A stretch of 64,000 nt of DNA from Paralvinella palmiformis. Lineage: Eukaryota > Annelida > Polychaeta > Terebellida > Alvinellidae. Position 1 is the first letter of the stretch, and each line of letters starts with the position of its first letter. Below, piece after piece: positions 10,669-23,800 of the stretch. Position numbers and translations under genes: made by a program. The DNA lies in assembly GCA_025642065.1 (NCBI GenBank), contig JAODUP010000573.1:753001-817000 (forward strand), read 5' to 3'. The notes beneath the pieces were generated by a model that worked only from the letters and a program-made list of their open reading frames with translations, ran no database searches and was not told the DNA's origin.

Positions 10669-13600
10669 CTGAAAAATGGGTATTAGTTAAATGAAATTAG
10701 TCATTTATACTTTGCAGTTTTTAATAATGGGTAGAATTATAATTACTAACATGCACTAAAATAATAAAATATATATTAAAATTTTGCTCGGATATAATTT
10801 TCATCTCTTAGCAATGCAAGTGTAATTTCCACTCCATTTTCCCGTCAATTGTTTATTTTCCACTTGGCAGGTCATATTGAATGTGTCCACATAATTCTGT
10901 TGAAATCCATCTCGGTAGAGGATGAAGTTTTCTTTGCACTGATAAGTTACCATGGATCCTATTTTGGTAACATTATTTCCAACAACGAATATTGATCCAT
11001 TCATTGCAACAGGCTCTGGGCATAGGATTTCTGTAATAATTGGGAGTTTCGATAATTACATAATACTAACAGTGATCTAATAATTACTTCGTATTAAAAT
11101 GGATAAGCTATACGAAATAGATTATCATTTTTGGACTGCATAATTAATATTTTACCTGTACAGTTCTCAACATCTGTTGCATTTCCAATGCTACTACAGC
11201 TACAAACAATTTGAACACTTGTAACATTAAGTGTCGGCATATAAAAACCTTCATCACATGTGTAATTAACAAATCCACTTCTCGGATCGTAAACACGACT
11301 ACCTTTATCTATATTTGGGTAACTTGCACAGATATTTGCTAATAATAAAAGTGAGTTGTGTAATAAGCACACAAATATTCTTTTTCAAATTGAATTTCAT
11401 TCTATAAATCTTTAGCAGATTTATTCGAATACATTGCTATTTAAACATAATATTACATACTTAGGTTTAAATAACATACGGCGGAGTTACCCCATGAACA
11501 ATTTGTCACTACCCAGCAATAACTGTCATCAACCACAACGCAAGATGTTGATTTCCTTTTTGGTTGATTTGACGCCCATCTTGAGAATGGAATATACTCA
11601 TCATTAAATGTTTTGAACGGATTTAGTTCCATTCCTCCGGATATTGCCGATATCCAAGAATAGTTTCCTCTGAAAGCACAAGTGTAATTAAAATAAAGAG
11701 ATTTGAATATTTATGAAAGACATAATATTCGTGTCATTCAGCCTGTAGGTTATTTAGTTAAAAGGACTATTATTTATCATAAAATCCTAACATATTTTAC
11801 ACGTATTCTTCTTGACATGAAATTAATTTTTCTATTTTCATAGTAAAATTAATATCATATCAAAATGTTTAACTTATTAACATTTAGGTGTATTTCTAAA
11901 TTTTGATGACTTTATTTAACCTAAACATAATTTTTGGTCAGCGAAATCTATAATTGTAATGAACAATAAATACCTCTGATCAAATAGAATGTTTATTTAA
12001 TAACCAATATTGGATGCTACTCGGTGATATCTGTATCTGACAAATCTTTAATCAACACTACTGTTTTATAAAGTATAATAATCACCGAACAATCAGTTAA
12101 TATAAAACATTTACACGATGAAACTAATTAAAACTTGTCTTCAGAGGTTAAACTCTCATAATAACATGTGATATATTATTGTTACTTTAATTGTTATGTT
12201 TTAAATTTTGTTCTTACTTATATTCAGTTTTTATCATTCTGATTGATTGCCAGATGTCATAATTAATTAAAATAGTTCTTACAATCTTTGAAATATATTT
12301 TCATTACTAACACGTTTGTTAAGTTGCTCAGTTTTTCCATCATTATTTGGTCTCGTATTACAGGTATTTCCCATCCTGTCTTGTAATCATCACACTTTCT
12401 GATGGCTTCAGACTTGTTTACATTATCAGCTACTTTCTCTAAACAGTAGGTATTAGGATCGGTAACTGATCGGTAAAAAAATATAAAGCAAAGGAATAAT
12501 ATAGAATTATTCAATGAATTTATTCAAAACATTTGATAATAATTGTATTATACAGTTATATTCTATGTAATAACATAAAGTGAAAGAGATGGACGAACAT
12601 AAACAGATACTCTGTCTAGTCCGAGTACGACTTAACAATGACTTTACTGAGTTCCAACTTTCTGATGTTTTGTCACTTAGTCTACACTCTCGATTTTCTG
12701 GGTTGTATGTGGCAGCTCTGTGGGAGAGATGTAAAGTATTTATTTATTTTTAGTTTCATTTTATTGTCTAAACAAATTATGAATGCAACATACTTACAAA
12801 CATTCAAATCCAATATAAGAGGAACACATATCCCAGCAAATTTCTAGACTTCCAACATTCTTTATAACCAAATTTAATGTTCCATTATAAGCTACTTTAG
12901 AATTCGTCACGTCCCAGTAGTCTGGAAATATAAAATGTATTATAATCATATGATAAATATTATTCCATATTTTCATAAAATAATATTCATATTATTGTTA
13001 TATATTATAAAAGACAGTAAAAAGTAAATTATTTACATACCAAGTAATCTGAGACAGCCAGATGATCTATTACATGGATTTAGTAATTCATCTAAATAAA
13101 AATATATATTAACTGATGGAGTGTATGTGTAATGGAGTGTAATGGAGTGTATGTGTAATGGAGTGTATGTGTAATGGAGTGTATATGTAATGGAGTGTAT
13201 GAATATATAAATGCGTCACTGTCCTTGTACATACTCCCCAAAGGGGTTTTTGATATGATCCTGGAATATTCCCTTCTCCGTTTATGTTTAACACTTCCCT
13301 TAGTAAGCGTACATACAGTGATAATGTATCAACATGTCTGTGTTTGCATACGTATGTGCGTGTTTGTGTGTATGCTTGCTTGTGTGTATGTGTGTGTAGG
13401 TTATTTAAACTAGTTCTTGCTGTTAAAGTAATTTAAACAGATTATTATATACCGTATACGTCGTTTGTGGATGAAGTAAAACACACACCATAGACTTCAT
13501 CAACATTATTGCAATATTAATAGTTGTTTTAATGTGTAATTACTGGAATTTATTTAACTAATCACCGTGTAGTAATAAGGTTCGAGTCATACCTGGTCTA

Positions 13601-14699
13601 CTTTGACATAAAAACTTTGACTTCAGCAGACAGTCTTTAACATAACTTTTAGTTGTACAACCGGAAGTTGACTTTGAATGTTTATATAAATCTATTGCAT
13701 TGTTTACTACCACAGAACCATCTGGTGTACGGTAAACATCCGGTGTGTGACCATCACTAATACCAGATCAAAATCTGAAATAATACAATCACATTAGATT
13801 AGCTAAAAACCGACTTTAGATCAAAGTTTAATAATAATTATTCTTGTTGTTTGGTCAAGTTTAGTAAATTGAAACTAACCTGAATAACAAGTGCTTTAGG
13901 ATAAACTTTCTTGTTACTGAATTTCCAGCAAACATGTCCCCCCCCCTCGGACATGCATTGCTCCATTGCTTGATGAAACGGTTTTTTTTGTTGAATGACG
14001 CCAGAAACATACTCATTCTTGATCAAACTTCTTGCATGTACTTTTTATCGTTGCTGATATTTTGATAAAGGAAATAATTATTTAATTATTTTGAAACATT
14101 CATATTTATTTACTTGTTAATAAATTGGTAATATTTACTGTCAGATCTGTTTTATCAACTACAAAAATTACCATATGGAACTTCTAAAGTGCAGTAGAAT
14201 GATTCATTCTTCATACAATTAGCCATTTCCCATTCTCCATTTCCATTGATAAAGACACAGTCTCCTGTTATAGTTTGTTCTGTTGTCCAGTTGGCATTAA
14301 TGACACGACTACCATCATACCAATAGTACTCGATGCTGGTTGTGTTGTACTTGTATCCCGTCCAAATGGGGATACTAGAACTAAATTAAAATGAGACTAA
14401 AATAGAATCGTACTTTTGATGTCAGAAAAGGGAATTGTTTCAATGATACAAATTTGTCAATTAATTTACTTACGGAAACATCGCAGAAAGCCACTTCATT
14501 TGTTGTTTATTAAATATGGCCATCAAAGAAGCATTCAGTTTCTCACAGAAAACATCAGATTGCATGAATTCACTTTTTATTATGTTACTAGCTTCAGGAA
14601 TGAAGTAACATCGATAATCATAGATGTAACCTTTACAATAACCTGTAAATATCATGCTTTATTACTCCAAGGTTTACTCAACACAAAATAAAAATATGG

Positions 14700-14793
<94 letters not shown>

Positions 14794-14800
14794 TGTGTTG

Positions 14801-14847
<47 letters not shown>

Positions 14848-17800
14848 ATATATATCATAATATATAGTAAAATATGATTTACAAGGCTTACCCATATCCT
14901 GATTCATGCACACAATTGAATGTATCTCCGAACAAGGTCGTGCTTCAAGATGTTCACTTTCTGCCATCACCACAGCAGTACAGGTGTCAGGTTCTTGTTT
15001 TAACTCTGTGTCATACGTCAGACCAAGGTCAAGGGTCATATGTGTCCACGACCTCTTCTTTGCCGATAACCAGCTTCTGGGAATGTTACACATTAAGTAG
15101 TCAAAGTTTAATTAAATATTATATACAAAATCAAGTTCCAGACAATAACATTGAGGGTTTTATTTTAAATCATTTCTATTAATAACCTAGGAGGAATCTT
15201 GTAACAGTTGTCCTTCGTTTTTTCTTATGGTGAGTAATTCAGCGTCCATCTCTCGGCATTCTGCCTCAGCCTCATTATATGGTAACTTGTGTGGTTGAAT
15301 CTTATAGTAAGGAAGGCCATTGCTTGATCGGATGACGTCATCTCGACAAGCGAACTGACTTTCTGAATCTACAGAAAATACATTTATTTAAGTATAACAA
15401 TTTATACACAAGCTTCAAGTTATTTTCTACTGAGAAACCTTTATTTTAAAAGGACTTTCTTTATATTTATGAATATGTAGATATATTACCTGTTACGAAT
15501 GGTTTGATGGAAGTAAAACAAGAATTGAGTTTTCTAATAACAGTGTCCTGATTTTTGCATATAGAGACAAATTGGTTTGTGGCTGGATTTATTGAATATA
15601 TATATATCCATTTACGCAATTTGTATAACAATAAATTAATTTTTGATATATAAAATTTATTAATCCACTTGTATTAATCCACCCAGTTGTATAATTCTAA
15701 GACATTTGTATCCTGTCTACTTCTAATGATCTACTCTATAGGCTGTGACCAAGGAAATGGCCCCAATGTGTGATATTGGGGTACAAATTAAAATTCATAA
15801 TTAAATGTTGTTTATTGCATGTTTTCATTGTGTCAACAACTTTTACATAACATTTTTAATAAATATTTACCATGTTGTATTCCTTGAAGTCCACACAAAA
15901 AAGTGTTAAAAGTACATAAATAGATTATCAATTATCTCAACAATCTTAAAGATGTATCATAATCAAACAAATACACTATTGCTCAAACAATTATGTCATA
16001 TTACATTAACAACATTTTCAATAAAGATGTTGATCTAGACATTCTTGGTGAATTTTACTTTCTTTTTCACTTCGATTTTTAAACAATCCTTTTCTAATTT
16101 GTTTTGTAACTAAATACCTAACAAAGTAAATATATTTTTTGTTTTGGATTAATGTATTAACACTATATGAATTATCGTTATATATTAAACATCCATCTAC
16201 AGCGTGTATACACTTGACAATCCTATTTTATGGAACATGTCAAATTGTGGATAAATGTCACACTCTTACAAATAGATTATACAACATAAAAACTGCACAA
16301 TCAAAGAAAATATCTATAAACATTTGACGAAATCTTCATCAGGATATCTATGACACATACTTTATCAATTATTTGCATTACAATCTTAGTTATAATGAGG
16401 AAATTGTACTTTCCTAATTCAAATTTTGTCAAAATTGAACTTAAATAGTCTTTCTTCTCAGTAAAACACAGTAAACATCTAATTTTGACCATATTTATAC
16501 AGGTATGGGATCTTGCCAAAACATTCTAAATGTATTCATTCTCCTAAACGTACTAGCAGCATATCCATACTTATTCTAATATAATAATAATAGTATTTAC
16601 TGAACGTCACACTCCTTACACACCTCTCAAAGTGTTAATTATTATTGACATGTATATCTAAGTCAGAGACAACATACTACAAAGAAAGTTGTTTAAGCAT
16701 TTAGAGTGAACTTTTGCCTGAGTCTACTTCATTGGTTGTCAAGGAAACCTCCTATCACCAGTATTCATGCAGCATGAGGTAATACGTGCTATCTTTGTTC
16801 GGTCTTTCGTTGAAGCACTAAATGCCAGATTCTTCTTTATTTCAATGATGTTTTTCTTAAGGCTCTCAATCTTTTTCAATTGCAGAATGTTGTCCACATT
16901 CGTCTCTTCTAAACTCAAGGAGGATTCCTCTTGTTAGAGTTCTCTCAACAGTCTCCTCCATCTAGGTGTGGCAGTCTTGATCAAATGGTGCATAGTTGAG
17001 GACCATGCGCCTGGGGATACTGGTATTTTCGATCTCAACCTATGTACATGCTTCCGAGTGGTTGGTCTGGAAGAGGCTGGGTTTTTTGGTGACTTGGGTT
17101 TAATTGCCTTTGGAGTTAATGATGTTATTCTCTATGCCAAAGACGGGGGTGCTGATGCAATTATGTTAGCTTTCTTGCGACACTTAGCTGTCCACTCTCG
17201 CTGTTTCGTCTTTATTTTCTCATGGTATTCAGGATTATTGTTTTTTCTGTGTTATTTTAGCTTGTATGCTTTGATTTCTGCTGCATTTCTCCTTTTTGCT
17301 TGAGCTAGCACATTAGGTTTATTTTCCTGCTTCGCTTTCAGTTTCTCTCGGAACTTTCTGGTTCGTTCAGCACTGGTTTTGTATTTCATTTTTGCTTTAT
17401 GTTGATGATCATCAGGTTTCGATCATCGGAACATTTAATACCAGGCAGGCATATGACTAGTTTTTCCATACCCATATCGTTCAGCACATCTTGTTGGGAC
17501 CGAACAAGCCAAATTTGGCTGATATTGGAAACCATATATCAGCCAATGTTGGCCAACTGGACATAATTAGGCAGAAATCATTTCGGGGTGACATTGTCAT
17601 ACTAAAGCCAAAGCATGAAAAAATTGCAAAGCTCGATGTTTGAAAGTTAATTCACAGACCTGACATAGCATTATTGATTATTTGTCAAGAATTGTGAGGA
17701 GTGTGACACCTTATCCATACATTATGGTTGTGCTAAAGAATATCGCAATGATTCCTTATAACCTGCATCTGTAAGATTATAAGTTAAGCTCTTAAATAAA

Positions 17801-20800
17801 TACTTTTGCACTATACTTCATGACTAATTTAACACAGATATTAGCATCACTGGGGTGTCTTACAAAATATAATATTCAGATATATTCATATCAATTTAAT
17901 AATAAGTTATAATAAATAATTGTTTGTTCTACTAGCACCATCATATTAATATTAATACAACAATCCAATGTTTACTGAATCACATATAGGAAATAAAATA
18001 AACACAGATACCTATAATACGCACAATATGCCCTATAATAGACATTCAGTCGTGACAATTTGACTGCGTCACACTCCTTACAGCAACAAATATTAATTTT
18101 TACAAAATGTTATTAAATAAAACAGAATCTTTGTTACTTATGACTTTAACAACAAAGTTAACACATCACATACTACCCAGTAATTGATTATATAATCTCC
18201 GTTTCTTTGTATTATTTTACAATGAGCTTCAATTCTACAGTAATGTCACACTACTTACACGTGGATTCCCCCCACCCTAAAGAACAGATAAGGAAATCAC
18301 ACAAAACAGTAGACATAATCATTCCAGGTTATTCCATAGAAGCAGACACCATCATTCAAAATATTAAAGTAAGAAAACAAACAATATATATATATATATA
18401 TATTGCAAGATTCTAAAAACATGCTGTACTAAAATATTACAGAAACATCACAAACACACTTTTGCTACCGATGCACAAGAAAAGCTTATTTGTCATGTTA
18501 CACCACCTCAAACGGTGTTTATATTTAATAATTATTACAACATGAATGTAATACTTATATTGCAATAATTTAATCTAGTATAATGGTATGGTGTGTTATC
18601 ACGATGAATTTTAAAGTATTCCAACATATTTTGCGTCACAATTTCAAAATTAAAAAAGATATCTTTACTAAACTTCCGATGATGATAGATCTATATCAGT
18701 CCAACTGAATATCACTGCAAATTTTACTGTATATTATTAAAACATACCGATTAAGAAGTAAAACAGTTATTTTGGGGTCGGAGCTATTTTTGTGGTCACA
18801 CTTATTTTATAGAATCATACCAATATGTCATTTAATGAATGTTTATGTGGGACATTACATGGAACCCGCATATAAGACGCACTAAAATCAGCAATTTTTA
18901 TTTATTTTTAATCATCACTCCCTTCACTGAACATCTGTTGTATCTGTTCGTCTGTCATCATACATGTCGACGCCTTCTTCGTCGGAGTCGGTGTCGGATT
19001 TCTCATACTCTTCAGCCGAAAATACATCATCTTCCGTGCCATCTAAATCATTGCTGATAGAGCACTTCTTCAACGATTTTGAAATGATGGAGGGGTCTGT
19101 TGGTGGGCTCATTAATGAGTGAGTACGGTGATATGCATGCGACATTTATCAGAGAGTTTTGTAGGAAGATTTAGAAGTATAATAAACTTGGAAGTTCATA
19201 GCATTATCGACTGTATTATAATAGAAGTGAATACAAACACTTATTGGCAAGATACAATGCCAAACTTGGTGTCAGAAGTGGGATTTTTAATATAGATCCA
19301 TTGGATATATGTTTTATTACTGTATAGTGAATATATTACGAAATAATCGCATCGAAGCGAAAGATTGAAATTGTCTGTGGAACTTCTCGAATAAATTTCG
19401 CAATAACCACATGTTCGGATGTTTAAGGGCTTGGAGGTCGTACACGTTTGGGTGGATGTCAAAGCCACGTGGAACAGTCAAAATAGATTGCGGACATTAC
19501 ATTTTGACTCCACAATCAATGTTGTAATGTGGTTATATGTAGAAACAATTGGAGGTCTGATTATAAATATTATAATAGAAGTAAGATGATTAAAACCTGT
19601 CAATATGGCGTCATATATCATTCCACCACCTATTCCTATGTCCATGAAGGGAGATTTATGTGCAAACCGGAAACCATTTAATCAGGCTTAGGATTACTTT
19701 GTTATTGCAACTGAATTAACTAACAAAATCTCAGTATTCAAGCTACTGCGTCGAGCAGCATTATGGGTCAAGACGCTGTAAAAGTTATGAACAGTCTTAC
19801 CTCGCTAAATTATCTTTAGAGTTATCAATTAAGTACTCATATGATCAGATAACGGATGCCTGGCCGCAAGTATCACGTTGGGTCTCTTTTCCGGGAATTG
19901 CAATATAAACCTGTAGCGAGAGACTCGGGAGCATTATCGTAAACCATTGAATCAAACAGTGAATCAAAGCAGTGACTAAAGGAGCGAATGAAGCAGTAAC
20001 TCAATGAAGCAGTGCCTTTCGCAGCTCGACACTGGCGCGTGTTACATGATATACCTATTGTATAGTGGAAATAAACTCTGCTTGACGGAGCAGCAAAATA
20101 CACCTAGTCTTCCGTCTTCTGTGTGTGAAGGACCGCGCAAATGAAATAGTAAAATTGCTCCCGTCCGAAATATCGTTATTACGTAAGGGCAGTGGGTCTA
20201 GAATTCAAAATGAATGTGTTAGAAACAAGTGTCCAGCTTTTGGAGAAAAAATATGTAGAAACTGTGATAAACGAAATAATTTCAGTGCAGTTTGCAAAGC
20301 CACACATATAGACACTCATTCTCGCGAGTCTCGATAACCCAAGTTTTAAATTACAACCGTCAACAGGTTCCATCAAGCTGTATGATGTTAGTGTTGTAAA
20401 ACCATTGGGCAGATACAAGTTGAAGATAACCAGAGAGGACATGGTTGAGCACTCTCTGACATTTGACATTATTCACAAGTCATCATGGCTCAAAATTTGA
20501 TGGCGAGACTTGTATACGTTTCGGTTGGATTTCAATGAATGAAGTTAAATATGTGAACACACTTACAAAAGAACATATATTTACTGAGTACAAAGATGTG
20601 TTTGAAGGACTTGAATTACCTCTCTCGTTATATGCCGTCATTATGCATTATATGTGATCTATTTCGTAGTCTAACAGAGAAGGATACTTTGTTTATGTGA
20701 GATGATGCACAGGCCAAAGCATTTGATACTATCAAATGTTCCATTGCAACATCACCAGTACTACGATGCTATGATATGAATGCAGCAGTCACTATTCAAT

Positions 20801-23800
20801 GTGATGCGTCACAATCCTGTCTAGGAGCCACACTTCTGCCAGCAGGTCAACCAGTTGCATTTGCGTCCAGGGCTCTTACACAAACTGAGCACAAATATGC
20901 TCAATTCGAAAATGAGTGCCTGGCAGTAGTGTCCGCTTGTAACAGGTTTGACCAGTATCTATACGGACGCGATAAACGTTCAATCAGAACACAAGCCTTT
21001 AGTTACGATTTTCAAGAAGCCAATTCACACAGCCCCAAAGAGACTACAAAGAATGTTACTTCGACTGCAGAAGTATTCACCTGAATGGTCATGTTTGAAA
21101 GGATCTGAAATGTACATCGCAGATATGCTTAGTCGGACATATTTACCAACCTACAATAGAAGTGATCAATTATGTGAATATCAAATATTCAGACTGGACC
21201 GTGAGGATCGTGAGGACCGTGTGGATCGGGTATATGAGGAAATCGGTGCAATCAACCAGATGCAATACATTCACATGTCTGAAGCAACGTCACAACAAGT
21301 GAAGAAGTTCACCATTACTGATCCATCGATACAAGTTCTGATGGTTATAGGCATAAATGGATGGGCTGAAATGCGTCAGGAAACACCAGAATGCATTCGC
21401 GCGTACTGGTCATCCAGAGATAAATTGATAGTTCAGGATGGGATCATATACAAAGGCATGAGAGTGATAATTCCGAATTCCGTGAAGCCACAGATGATTG
21501 CTACGTCTCATTCTTCACTTCTAGGAGCTGATACATGTGTATGTAGGGCACGTGACGTGATATTTTGGAAATAACCACTTATGACTCACCAGTTACCGGA
21601 CACCTCGTTGGCAACAAAAGTTACTCAGGATCTGGAGAGAATTATCTAGTTAGAGTAGATTATTACAGTGACAACTTTGAAATAGAACACAACAGCTGCC
21701 ACTCTAGTGGAATGTACCAAGCTCATTTTACGAGACATTCAATTGCCGATGTAATCTCGGATAATGGACCTCTCAATTCGCAAGTGAGGAGTTCTCACGA
21801 TTTCATTGAATTGAAGAGGTAAAAAGGCAAGTCTCAATTTGATAAATCAGCAAGACCATTGTCAGAACTTGTCTATGGAGAACCAGTGAGGATACAACCT
21901 CAAAATTCCAAGATGCCTTGGAGCAAAGGTTCTTGTATAGGCAAAGTTGGACCTAGATCATACCTAGTTCTGACAGATTCAGGTTCAATCTACAGGAGAA
22001 ACCGAAGATTTATCAGACAAGACAAGATGAATATGTACATATCGATCCAGTCATGGATGTGCCAGACTTATCCATTATCTCTGAGGATAAGGAACTGGAA
22101 TAAACCCCAGTGGAGTCTATTAAACAGACTACAGTTGATTCCAAAATGACACAACAGCCTGATCAGGATATATCTATACCAGAGAGATATATACTAGATC
22201 TGGTAGAAAGATCCAAATACCAAATAAATTCAAAGACTTTGCTATTTAAATCAATAGAATGAAATATACTTGTTTGATATTTGCATTCTGCTTTATAATG
22301 ATATATGATTGAATTATATGTGAAATATAATAGTGATAATAATAGATCTGTTATGCATTATATTTGAAATAATTAATATTTGGGTGTCAAATTTTAATCA
22401 TCACTAGTTTAATCATCATTCCCTGCTAAAACATAATTATGCTAATTAATACTATGTTTAAGTTCAATGCAGTATCATTAGTTAAAATTTGTTGTAAACA
22501 AATCGTTATTCTTAAAGGGGGAGATTTTGGTGGGCTCATTATTGAGTGAGTACGGTAATGTGCGTGCGACCTCTATAAGAGAGTTTTGTAGGGAGATTTT
22601 ATAAGTGGAATAAACTTAGTAGTTATTATCGACTGTGTTATTATCCGATGAATACAAACACTCATTGTCAAGATACAATGACAAACATGGTCGATTTAAT
22701 CCCTGGTCGTTTTCACTCATTGTGTGACGATAGGTAACAACGGCCACTTCAGGTTGTCTGTTGCTGTCCCTTCATTTCCGTAATGTTGTTTGAAGTAGTT
22801 TTTAGTAGTTCCCATGTGCCAACTTTGGAAGTAATTAACACATTGTTTACGGTAATAGTTTTCCTTTGATGTGGCTTCTATGGTCATTCTTTGCGTGGCT
22901 TCATTTAGCGTTCCGTTCAATTATACACGCTCACATATTTCGATTGTAATGAAAGGTCTTTGTGATCACGTCACTAATTAGAGCATCGGATTAAATAATC
23001 ATGGCGGTTATCACATTGGATTTGAAAGACAACAGAGAAAACACACCTAATAAATTTGTTTATTGTTCAAATATTCATTATTAATGTTGAAAAGCAATAT
23101 TACTGAATTTCCCCCTAAAATATGCCAAATATTACCTTCCCTCTTAGTATGACAGGCGTTTAAGATTTCTGAGTAATAAACTTGCGACTTATACGCGAGT
23201 ATATACACTATTTCTTATACACAACAGACCTTATCTAGTTATTAAACAATATAGACTGTATATAGTTATTATAAACGATAGACTCTATCTAGTTCTTATT
23301 CACGATAAACTGTATCTAGTTCTTATTTACGATAGACTTTATCGAGATATTATGCACAATAGACTGTATCTAGATAATGTACACGACATATTTTTCTCGA
23401 AACGATTTCCCATCTTTATGGCGTCCACATCTATACAGTCTATATTGTATAATAACTAATATTCCCCGTTAAATATGGCATCTGTATATGAAATGGTCCC
23501 GTTTTATCAAGTAGTCTCATTTTATGTGACATTTACAAAGTTAGTTATAATACATTTTTTCACATTAATACACTTTTTGCAGGTTTACTAATAGATACCT
23601 ATAAGTGTCCAAATGGATCCAGGCAACAGTTAGATATCACGCACCAGCCTTGTTAAATCATAATTGAAATCCTGTGTACACACAAACACACAAAGTGCCG
23701 TGCACAAGTCTAGACTAGATAGCCCTAAACTGGAAGGCTAATACTTTCCCTTGGTGGTGTTAAGGGGTTCCAAATATACATAATAGATGGTACTAGGCCT

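Larger units (their letters stand above)
19098..22687 (+). mobile_element. Mag-like Ty3/gypsy retrotransposon, both LTRs present, internally deleted
   Basis: Two LTRs (19098-19266 and 22525-22687) flank the body. A primer-binding site TGGTGTCAGAAGTGGGA follows the first LTR and a polypurine tract AAAGGGGGAGA (22514) precedes the second. Body: gag start ([19 protein letters not shown], about 19630), protease-region traces ([19 protein letters not shown], about 20340), then a jump over the reverse transcriptase to RNase H ([20 protein letters not shown], 20789; [20 protein letters not shown]), [20 protein letters not shown], integrase fragments ([41 protein letters not shown]) and a C-terminal block ending [19 protein letters not shown]. 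Stops, frameshifts and at least three deletions. The flanks GGGTC/TGGTC fit a 5-bp target duplication. Confidence 0.88.
18863..23204 (-). mobile_element. Pogo/Tigger-like DNA transposon remnant split by an LTR retrotransposon
   Basis: The left end has AACCCGCATATAAGACGCAC (18863); the reverse complement of the right end (23180-23204) reads ATATACTCGCGTATAAGTCG, so the two match as degraded terminal inverted repeats of the type seen in pogo/Tigger elements. Between them on the minus strand (19092 to 18926) a frame reads [32 protein letters not shown], then an acidic tail to a stop. I-I-x-x-S-x-K-x-C-x-I-S-N-x-L-D-G-T-E-D-D is the conserved C-terminus of Tigger-type DDE transposases. Upstream (22693-22950) only unassigned frames remain; the catalytic core is missing. 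A Mag-like element sits just before DPSII. Confidence 0.65.

Noticed and set aside
13838..14026. Separate small gene
   Set aside because: It is one exon of the third lectin domain, bounded by splice sites with phases matching its neighbours after the homopolymer slips.
16968..17303. 111-codon plus-strand frame with hydrophobic end
   Set aside because: Antisense of the basic-protein relic, whose minus-strand motifs are far more protein-like.
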